The notes beneath the pieces are model-generated. The model saw nothing but the letters and a program-made list of their open reading frames with translations. It had not been told where the DNA came from and did not search any database. Positions 54,086 to 60,897 of a DNA stretch of 64,000 nucleotides are shown one piece after another. Position 1 is the first letter of the stretch. Every line of letters starts with the position of its first letter. The DNA comes from Pedobacter riviphilus (lineage in GTDB: Bacteria; Bacteroidota; Bacteroidia; Sphingobacteriales; Sphingobacteriaceae): the NCBI RefSeq assembly GCF_014692875.1, contig NZ_CP061171.1:4402001-4466000 (forward strand), in the 5' to 3' direction. The translations under genes and the position numbers were made by a program.

Positions 54086-54230
54086 CTGTTGGGGAAGGAG
54101 TCGAACCTTCAAGGGGTAGTTAGCTACAGTTCAAAAAATTAATTTGTGGTCAACCCAATAAACTGCGTTTGTCCCATTATTCCCCACCACCGAGACAAGG
54201 AGGCGTGTCTGCCAATTTCACCACCCAACA
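54086..54230 (-). ncRNA. tRNA-like RNA A (class II tRNA body with giant variable arm)
   Basis: 145 nt. Acceptor TGTTGGG (54230-54224) pairs with CCCAACA (54093-54087), discriminator G. The D arm GTG-AAATTGGCAGA-CAC is leucine-tRNA-like. The T arm is GAAGG-TTCGACT-CCTTC. The anticodon-position arm is CCTCC-TTGTCTC-GGTGG (would-be anticodon GUC, pyrimidine at 37, T-T mismatch in the stem). The variable arm is about 75 nt: GGGG/CCCC, bulge AATAA, a TGG/CTA step, then CAGTT/AACTG enclosing further small hairpins. CCA is not encoded. Paired regions differ from copy B by compensatory changes, so the RNA is probably functional. Not an ordinary tRNA; role unknown. Confidence 0.75.
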
Positions 54231-54243
54231 ATTTTAGTCATTA

Positions 54244-54298
54244 GTCCAAAGCCTGCAGTCGCAAGTCTACTAAAGACCATGGACTCTTGACTTAGGAC
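54244..54298. repeat. Head-to-head heptad repeats between the tRNA-like genes
   Basis: Four 7-nt units on the plus strand starting near 54244 (gtccaaa, gcctgca, gtcgcaa, gtctact) meet four GTCNNNN units read on the minus strand (54298-54271: gtcctaa, gtcaaga, gtccatg, gtcttta). This forms an imperfect hairpin in the spacer. TTTTAGTC and GACTAAAA at the flanks extend it. Confidence 0.6.
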
Positions 54299-54306
54299 TA
54301 AAACCG

Positions 54307-54420
54307 CTGTAGGGGAAGGAATCGAACCTTCAAGGAGTGGTTAGTACCGAAACCGGTATATTCCCATTATTCTCCGCCACCGAGACAAGGAGGTGTGTCT
54401 GCCTGTTTCACCACCCTACA
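54307..54420 (-). ncRNA. tRNA-like RNA B (class II tRNA body with long variable arm)
   Basis: 114 nt. Acceptor TGTAGGG (54420-54414) pairs with CCCTACA (54314-54308), discriminator G. D arm GTG-AAACAGGCAGA-CAC; T arm GAAGG-TTCGATT-CCTTC. The anticodon-position arm, CCTCC-TTGTCTC-GGTGG, is identical to copy A. The variable arm of about 45 nt folds as GGAG/CTCC, bulge AATAA, TGG/CCA, internal loop, TACCG-GTTT-CGGTA. Compared with A, the fourth acceptor pair switches T-A to A-T, the arm base switches GGGG/CCCC to GGAG/CTCC, and UGG/CUA becomes UGG/CCA. It is the promoter-proximal gene of the unit. Function unknown. Confidence 0.75.
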
Positions 54421-54471
54421 TTATGTTATGCAATTCTGAAAGAACGTTTCCTTTTTGTTAATTGCTTGATA

Positions 54472-54503
54472 CAAATGTAAAGGAACAACCAATACCTTGC
54501 AAA
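54472..54503 (-). promoter_or_regulatory. Promoter of the tRNA-like transcription unit
   Basis: On the minus strand TTTG (54503-54500), a 20-nt spacer and TACATTTG (54479-54472) match the Bacteroidota promoter. The start site would lie about 45 nt before tRNA-like RNA B. Confidence 0.75.
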
Positions 54504-54576
54504 TATTTTAAACATTTAATTTTATTTTTATAATATTGATAAATATTTGTAAATTCGCTTATCATAATTCAAAAAT

Positions 54577-55053
54577 ATGCTTAAAAAAGACAATTCCAAT
54601 TTAGAAATTGACAACCTCGACATCGATATATTGAAGCAATTGATGCAGGATGCCACCAAACCTTATACAGAAATCGCTAAAGATCTGATTGTTTCGGGTG
54701 GAACGATACACGTTAGGATGAAGAAACTGCAAGAAATGGGCATTATAAAGGGCTCTCATCTCATCATTGATCCGCAAAAGGCCGGATATGATATCTGCGC
54801 CTTTTTAGGTATTTACCTGGAGAAAGGAATCCAGTACAAAGATGCGGTTGCGCAGTTGAGCAAAATTAAAGAAGTGGTAGAATTGCATTACACTACAGGA
54901 GCATACAGTATGTTTGCCAAAATTATTTGTAGAGACACCAATCATTTACGCCATGTTTTAAACGAAGAAATACAGGCCGTGAACGGCATTCAGCGTACAG
55001 AGACTTTAATCTCGTTAGAAGAGAGCATTAAGCGTCAGATTGAACTAGGATAG
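54577..55053 (+). CDS. Lrp/AsnC-family transcriptional regulator
   Basis: A 158-residue regulator. The N-terminal HTH (LDIDILKQLMQDATKPYTEIAKDLIVSGGTIHVRMKKLQEMGII) is followed by the RAM/AsnC effector-binding domain (GYDICAFLGIYLEKG, VVELHYTTGAYSMFAKIICRD, IQRTETLISLEES). Lrp-type proteins sense amino acids and form octamers. It is divergent from the tRNA-like unit, with its start about 75 bp from that promoter, so it could control it (inference). Monocistronic. Confidence 0.9.
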   Translation: MLKKDNSNLEIDNLDIDILKQLMQDATKPYTEIAKDLIVSGGTIHVRMKKLQEMGIIKGSHLIIDPQKAGYDICAFLGIYLEKGIQYKDAVAQLSKIKEVVELHYTTGAYSMFAKIICRDTNHLRHVLNEEIQAVNGIQRTETLISLEESIKRQIELG

Positions 55054-55516
55054 AGCAGAAAGACTGAAGGGGTGAAAGACTAAAGTCAATATCGCTTTGT
55101 AACATCTTATATGATAAAATGCTTTTAGTTATTCTTAATATTATTAGGAAATGAATGTTCAGTGGGATTTCGGGAACAGCAGTCCCGTTATCCGCTATAA
55201 CCCTGAATTGCAATCGGGGGCTGCCGCTTCTACCGGGTTTAGAAACAAAAGTCTGTGCAATCAATAGCAAATTGCCTAATTGTGCTCCCTTCGACTCCAT
55301 TCAGAGTGGCAAATGCATGCTCCCAACCAAAAATAGCAGTATTGTATTGACCTCTTAGACCCGATTGAAGTGAACACGAAGCCGTAGGCGAAGTAAAACA
55401 GAAAGCGGGAGAGAACATCAATAGTTGTACAGGCACTGCTCTCCTAACCTTAATAATTACATTTTAAATGAGCTCCCTTGAGTACGCCCTGGGCGGACAG
55501 CTGAGAAAAGATTAAG
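55054..55516. repeat. Intergenic region with a degenerate dispersed repeat
   Basis: No gene visible. Blocks at 55147 (AGGAAATGAATG) and about 55363-55413 (GACCCGATTGAAGTGAACACG ... GGCGAAGTAAAACAGAAAGCGGGA) recur at 16932 and 17090-17141 in the same order. An internal GGGATTTCGGGAACAGCAGTCCCG forms a small hairpin. Short open frames here look like accidental products of the repeat. Confidence 0.55.
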
Positions 55517-57625
55517 CTATTTCAACAGCTGGTAAGCAACCAGCGCAGCAACATAAGCCATGGCCGTCATATATGCCAATTGGATTACCGGCCATTTCCA
55601 GCCCTTGGTTTCGCGGTAAACTATAGCAACCGTACTCATACATTGCATGGCAAAGGCATAAAAAAGCATTAATGAAATACCTGTAGCAAAAGTGTAAACA
55701 GGCAAGCCAGTGCGGTTATTAACCGAGGCTGACATGCGTTCTCTAATGGTAGTAGTATCTTCATCACCACCATCAACGCTATAAATAGTGGCCATTGTGC
55801 CAACAAAAGCTTCTCGGGCAGCAAATGAAGTAATTAAACCAATACCAATCTTCCAATCGTAACCCAAAGGGCTGATTGCCGGCTCGATCCAATGACCAAG
55901 AATGCCCACATATGAATTTTCTAACTTCTCGGTAGCCACCAGCGTTTTAATATGATCGGTATTTTTTGTCGTATCAGCCAGAGCAGACTCGTATTTTTTA
56001 TCGATGTTTTCAAATCGGTTTCCCGGTCCGAATGAAGCCATCACCCAAAGGATGATGGAAATGGCGATGATTACTTTACCGGCTTCGAACACAAAGGTTT
56101 TCGATTTCTCGTACATGGTGTAGAACACGTTTTTCCACCTTGGCATGCGGTAAACCGGTAACTCCATGATAAAATAAGACCTTTCTTTAGTTTTGATAAT
56201 AAATTTCATTACCCATGCTACCAATACCGCAGCAATAATACCCACCAGGTACATCACCATTAATGCCAGTCCCTGCAGGTTAAAAACACCTAGAACGGTT
56301 TTAGAAGGAATAATTAACGAAATAATCAAAATATATACGGGAAGTCTTGCCGAACAGCTTACCAATGGAGTAACCATAATCGTAATCATTCTATCCTTCC
56401 AGTTTTCGATATTTCGGGCAGCCATAATAGATGGAACAGCACAGGCCAAACCGCCAATCATCGGTACTACCGATTTACCGTTAAGCCCAACTTTACTCAT
56501 AACTTTATCCATCATAAAGGTAACACGGGCCATATAACCCGTATCTTCTAAAATGGATATGAATGCGAAAAGAATTGCAATCTGTGGAATAAAAACAAAA
56601 ATACCTCCTAAACCTGCAATTACACCATCCAACAACAGATCACTAAGCATACCTGCGGGCAAATATTTATGCCCAATGCTGGTAATAAAACCAAAACCAG
56701 TCTCAATCCAGTCCATCGGATAGGATGACCAGGCAAATATAGCATTGAAAATTACAAAAAGGATAAGCAAGAAAATGGCAAATCCCCATACTTTATGGGT
56801 TAAAATAGCATCTAATTTATCGCTGAAAGAAAATTTCTTTTCGGTTCCTTTGTCAATAACTACATCAGATAAAATCGTACTGAGATGTTTATATCTCGCA
56901 ATAGTTTCTGCAGCCTGAATTTTAGAAGATTCGAAATGGTGAGATTGTTCTATATGCTCAATTTCTTCCTGCTCTTTTTCGGTAAAGAAAGTTAAATGTT
57001 CATGCTGATGCAGCACCTGGAGTGCATAATAATCGTTGTCGGAATTGAGTTTCGATTTTATAGCATTAATTGCTTCCGGAGCCAGGAAATTCACGTCTAC
57101 ATCCTGATATTGTGTGGCAATTTTATTGGTATTGGCAATGGCTTGTTTCAGTTTATCAATTCCGATATTATTCCTTGCCGAAATGGAAACCACCTGAATA
57201 CCCAACTTTTCTGCCAGTTTATCCAGATTAATCTCAATCCCCTGCTTGGCAGAAAGGTCGATCATATTAAGGGCCAAAATAATCGGGATACCTAAATCTG
57301 CCACCTGCGAATACAAAAGCATATTACGCTTTAAATTCGAAGCATCGGCAATGAGTACAATAACATCAGGATGGCTATCGTTTTCTTTATCGGCAAGCAC
57401 TTGAAAAACGATGCTTTCATCAGCACTTTTCGGATATAAGCTATACGTTCCCGGTAAATCGATGATCTCGGCTTCTTTACCGCTGGCAAGTTTTGTAAAA
57501 CCTGTTTTCTTATCGACAGTAATGCCTGGAAAATTTCCGATTTTTTGATTTAACCCTGTTAAACGATTAAATAAAGTAGATTTACCTGTATTGGGATTAC
57601 CAACTAATGCAACTTTAATATCCAA
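55517..57625 (-). CDS. feoB: Ferrous iron transporter B
   Basis: A 702-residue inner membrane Fe(II) transporter. The N-terminal G domain has GNPNTGKSTLFN (G1), the switch NFPGITVDKKTG (G2), DLPGTYSLYP (G3) and NMID (G4). A helical linker follows, then about eight transmembrane segments with the two Gate motifs (including SCSARLPVYILI and SFAAREAFVGTMATIYS). Full family length. feoA lies 11 bp upstream in the same operon. Regulation by iron is expected, but I do not see a clear Fur box. Confidence 0.96.
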   Translation of the reverse strand: MDIKVALVGNPNTGKSTLFNRLTGLNQKIGNFPGITVDKKTGFTKLASGKEAEIIDLPGTYSLYPKSADESIVFQVLADKENDSHPDVIVLIADASNLKRNMLLYSQVADLGIPIILALNMIDLSAKQGIEINLDKLAEKLGIQVVSISARNNIGIDKLKQAIANTNKIATQYQDVDVNFLAPEAINAIKSKLNSDNDYYALQVLHQHEHLTFFTEKEQEEIEHIEQSHHFESSKIQAAETIARYKHLSTILSDVVIDKGTEKKFSFSDKLDAILTHKVWGFAIFLLILFVIFNAIFAWSSYPMDWIETGFGFITSIGHKYLPAGMLSDLLLDGVIAGLGGIFVFIPQIAILFAFISILEDTGYMARVTFMMDKVMSKVGLNGKSVVPMIGGLACAVPSIMAARNIENWKDRMITIMVTPLVSCSARLPVYILIISLIIPSKTVLGVFNLQGLALMVMYLVGIIAAVLVAWVMKFIIKTKERSYFIMELPVYRMPRWKNVFYTMYEKSKTFVFEAGKVIIAISIILWVMASFGPGNRFENIDKKYESALADTTKNTDHIKTLVATEKLENSYVGILGHWIEPAISPLGYDWKIGIGLITSFAAREAFVGTMATIYSVDGGDEDTTTIRERMSASVNNRTGLPVYTFATGISLMLFYAFAMQCMSTVAIVYRETKGWKWPVIQLAYMTAMAYVAALVAYQLLK

Positions 57626-57636
57626 ACCCAGCTCTT

Positions 57637-57852
57637 TTATTGAATAATGATAACATCAGCTTCACTTTTACGCAAACAAAGCTGATAGCCAGCAACACGG
57701 ATAGCCATAGGGTCGCCCAGAGGCGCAAAACGCTCTACCTCTATCTCCTCACCCGGCAAGCAGCCCATCTCCATTAACTTTACAGACATATCTAAATCTG
57801 TAAAAGCTACAATTGTTCCCTTTTCTCCAACTTTTAGGTGCGACAGTTTCAT
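57637..57852 (-). CDS. feoA: Ferrous iron transport protein A
   Basis: A 71-residue SH3-like cytoplasmic protein that binds FeoB. Typical pattern: LSHLKVGEKGTIVAF, KLMEMGCLPGEEIEVERFAPLGDPMAIRVAGYQLCLRKSEAD. It is the first gene of feoAB, with feoB 11 bp downstream, and has a promoter-like pair in front. Confidence 0.93.
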   Translation of the reverse strand: MKLSHLKVGEKGTIVAFTDLDMSVKLMEMGCLPGEEIEVERFAPLGDPMAIRVAGYQLCLRKSEADVIIIQ

Positions 57853-57867
57853 TTGCTAAATTTGGCG

Positions 57868-57898
57868 CAAGTTAACCTTTCTTTAGATTTATTCCAAA
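57868..57898 (-). promoter_or_regulatory. Putative feoAB promoter
   Basis: On the minus strand TTTG (57898-57895), a 20-nt spacer and TAACTTG (57874-57868). The -7 box lacks one base of TAnnTTTG. The leader would be about 10-15 nt. Confidence 0.45.
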
Positions 57899-57949
57899 TA
57901 AGATAATATGGTATGGGATATAAATTACATAGCTTTACCCTAAAATGAT

Positions 57950-60721
57950 CTAGTTTCGTTGCCTGCCCCCGCCAAAGCCGCTACCAGCGTTACCGCCACG
58001 TCCCCTGCCACCTTCTTCGCCTCCTCTGATGCGGTTTTTACCACCCATACGATTTAACGAATAGGTAAATGAAAACATAAAATAACGCCGCAATACATTG
58101 TAGCTTTCGTCACGGATAGTATTGTTGTTGGCCGTACGGCTTACGCCCTGGTTTTCGTTCAGCAAATCGTTTACTGCGGCTTTAAAAGTGCCCCGGTTTT
58201 TAAAAAACTGTTTGCTAAGGTACGAGTTCACCAGAGTAAAGTGGGTATCGAAATTCTCTCCTCTGCCTGTATTCTGGTTATAATCGGCATCAACCGACCA
58301 GCGGATATCGCCAGGAAACATATAACTGATGCTGATATTGGGACTAAAAGTGTAATAACGCGTGTTGGAATTGGGCTGAACGGAATAGGTAGCCCTATTA
58401 ATTGAACCATTAACGCCGGCTGTTAAATCGAGTTTATCTAAATTGGAAACCAGACGGTAACCATTGCTAATCGACCAGCTGTTGGTGATATTTTTTAAGG
58501 TATTGGTAAAGTTTACATCGCGATCGTAGTTGCCGCCTATATTGATGTGGAAATTAAGCTTATTTTCTGCCATAATGGGCAAACTCAATGAAGAGGATAA
58601 TGAACCTGAGTAAACACCATTTACGTTTACAGGCAGTACTGCAAATTTACCCTGGTTAACACCTTTTTCTATTAAACTGCTGCTATTGGCAATTTTATTG
58701 GAAGTTTGGGTTAGGTTTACATTCACAAATAACGATCTGTTTTTTCCGACTGTAAAAGTGTTGTAGGCAATGCGTAGGGTATTATTAAACTCGGGCTTTA
58801 AATCGGGGTTCCCCAGCGGGATGCTTTGTGTGTTGGTATTGTTAGGAATAGGCTGCAACTGTTGTATGGTAGGCTGATTGGTGCTGCCACGGTAATTGAA
58901 GACCAAGCGCTTGTTATTACTAAAATTGTACCTGAACATGGCAGAAGGTGTATAGTTAAATACGTTTTGTTTTAATATAAATCCACGGGTAATGTTATTA
59001 TTTTTACGATCGGTATTTTGAACGGCCATCCCCACATTCCAGTTGTATTTTTTAGCCATTTTATTAAAACTGAAACCAGCTGTATTGGTTAAAATGGTGT
59101 TTTCGTAAACGTTACTTAATGAATCATTCAGCAAATCGTAGTTTAGTGTAACCGGATTAAAGTCGTAAGTAAAACGATCAGAAGTATTATGGTTATAGCC
59201 ATTCTGGTAGTTAAACTCCAGGCTCAGGGTTTTATCTAAAGGTTCAGTATAAACCAGTCGGGTATTCTGACTGATAGATTCGCTTTCCTGATCATTGAGC
59301 TGGTTAATAATCTTTTCTGTTTTAACATTATCTTTTTCACGCGTTTCGGGATTGTAATTATAATTATCGGCGTCGTTATTGTTAATGTTGGTATTAAAAT
59401 TCAGCGACAATGTTCTTCCACGGCGCATAAACTTTTTGCGCAACAAAATATTATTACTGATAGATGGGGCAGTATTATGATTGGTTAATCGCTGGGAGCC
59501 GCTTGTATTATAGGTGCCAAAATCGCGGGTGTAAATACTGTTGTTTACGCTTTCGTTGTTGGTATAACTTAAATTCGGCTGGATGCGCAATGAGGTAAGC
59601 GAATCTAGCTTGGTATCGACCATAAAGTTTAAACGGTGGTTTAGGCGATCGGAAGTATTGGTCTGGTTATTATTGAAAACCGTAGTCACATTGCCCAAAA
59701 GGTTTTGGGTAACGCTGTTTCTTAAAATCAGGTTATCAGATTTATTAACGAAATAGCTGAAATTAATTTCGGTTTGATCGGCATACATATCAGAGAAGTT
59801 AAATCCACCAGCTTTAGTATCGGTAATCCCGCCCCGGCCACCATTACTGCCGCCATTTCCTCCTCCCAGGCCGCCGCCAAAATTTTGTTTGTTTACATTA
59901 TTGAATTGGGCAATTACACTCAATCGCTTGTCCTGATTAAAATGGTTAATGTTCGCATTTACATCGTAACGGTCGTTAGAACCATAACCGCCCGTGCTAT
60001 TTCCGAAGTAGCCGTTTTTCTTTTCTTTTCTGGTGGTGATATTAATGATCTTGGTTCTTGAGCCATCGTCAATTCCGGTAAACTGTGCCTGGTCTGATAG
60101 TTCATCGATAATCTGAATTTTATCGATCATATCGGCCGGAAGGTTTTTAGTGGCCAATAAAGGATCATTTCCAAAAAACTCTTTTCCATCTACCTTAACT
60201 TTGGTAATGGTTTCGCCCTGGGCTTTTACTGTTCCGGCTTTATCTACCTCTACTCCTGGCAATTTCTTTAACAAATCTTCCACTACAGCATTCTCTACCA
60301 CCTTAAACGAGCTTGCATTAAACTCAAGGGTATCTTTTTTTACCACAATTGGCGGAATTTCTGCTTTGATATCAACCGTCTGAAGATCGATTGCACCGCC
60401 TTCTAAAACAATATCTGCTAAGGTTATATCTGCTTTATCCACAGTAATAGTAAAATCTTTTGTGGCGTTCTTTAAACCTAAAAACGCTGCATATAACCTG
60501 TAGGTACCAGGCTTTAGATTTTTAAAAACGAACTTCCCATCTTCTGTAGTGCTTACCGCACCTACCATGCTCGAATCTGTGAGGTTTTTAACAGCCAAAG
60601 AAGCATAGTCAATTGGCTTTTTATCTTTTGATTGAATAACCCGTCCGCTAACTGAACCTGTTTTCTGGGCGTAAACATAAAAAGATGATAAAATTAGAAG
60701 GAGCGTAAAAATTCGTTTCAT
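57950..60721 (-). CDS. Outer membrane beta-barrel protein (OMP_b-brl_3 type), paralogue 1
   Basis: A 923-residue outer membrane protein. A signal peptide (KRIFTLLLILSSFYVYAQ) is followed by a carboxypeptidase-like regulatory domain (GSVSGRVIQSKDKKPIDYASLAV) and a plug-like region (VVEDLLKKLPGVEVDKAGTVKAQGETITKVKVDGKEFFGNDP). A large barrel then ends in a Gly/Arg-rich tail (GGEEGGRGRGGNAGSGFGGG). This is the TonB-receptor-like family without SusD partners, often annotated as outer membrane beta-barrel protein. About half identical by eye to the next gene upstream, so a tandem duplication. Ligand unknown. Confidence 0.87.
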   Translation of the reverse strand: MKRIFTLLLILSSFYVYAQKTGSVSGRVIQSKDKKPIDYASLAVKNLTDSSMVGAVSTTEDGKFVFKNLKPGTYRLYAAFLGLKNATKDFTITVDKADITLADIVLEGGAIDLQTVDIKAEIPPIVVKKDTLEFNASSFKVVENAVVEDLLKKLPGVEVDKAGTVKAQGETITKVKVDGKEFFGNDPLLATKNLPADMIDKIQIIDELSDQAQFTGIDDGSRTKIINITTRKEKKNGYFGNSTGGYGSNDRYDVNANINHFNQDKRLSVIAQFNNVNKQNFGGGLGGGNGGSNGGRGGITDTKAGGFNFSDMYADQTEINFSYFVNKSDNLILRNSVTQNLLGNVTTVFNNNQTNTSDRLNHRLNFMVDTKLDSLTSLRIQPNLSYTNNESVNNSIYTRDFGTYNTSGSQRLTNHNTAPSISNNILLRKKFMRRGRTLSLNFNTNINNNDADNYNYNPETREKDNVKTEKIINQLNDQESESISQNTRLVYTEPLDKTLSLEFNYQNGYNHNTSDRFTYDFNPVTLNYDLLNDSLSNVYENTILTNTAGFSFNKMAKKYNWNVGMAVQNTDRKNNNITRGFILKQNVFNYTPSAMFRYNFSNNKRLVFNYRGSTNQPTIQQLQPIPNNTNTQSIPLGNPDLKPEFNNTLRIAYNTFTVGKNRSLFVNVNLTQTSNKIANSSSLIEKGVNQGKFAVLPVNVNGVYSGSLSSSLSLPIMAENKLNFHINIGGNYDRDVNFTNTLKNITNSWSISNGYRLVSNLDKLDLTAGVNGSINRATYSVQPNSNTRYYTFSPNISISYMFPGDIRWSVDADYNQNTGRGENFDTHFTLVNSYLSKQFFKNRGTFKAAVNDLLNENQGVSRTANNNTIRDESYNVLRRYFMFSFTYSLNRMGGKNRIRGGEEGGRGRGGNAGSGFGGGRQRN

Positions 60722-60850
60722 TCGGTTAGTTTGGTTTATAGCATAGAGACTGCAGGCTTTTATAAAGGTTTATTTTACTTAGGTAACATTTGAAATACAT
60801 AAATGTCAACAATACATTTAATCATAAAACAGGGTGGATATAAAACAAAA

Positions 60851-60876
60851 AAAGTCCCGGTTAAAACCGAGACTTT
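60851..60876 (-). terminator. Terminator between the barrel paralogues
   Basis: AAAGTCCCGGTT pairs with AACCGAGACTTT with a single mismatch. An A-run on the low side gives a U-tract for the minus-strand gene ending at 60898. Confidence 0.75.
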
Positions 60877-60897
60877 CTTTATTTTAATCTAAACGTT

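Noticed and set aside
54086..54230. Group I intron in a tRNA
   Set aside because: The extra sequence lies in the variable arm, not in the anticodon loop, and the intron core elements are not visible in so short an insert.
54086..54420. Reading the tRNA-like genes as ordinary tRNA-Asp(GUC)
   Set aside because: tRNA-Asp has a short variable loop, a purine at position 37 and a paired anticodon stem. These RNAs have 45-75 nt variable arms, U37 and a T-T mismatch, and their D arm is leucine-like.
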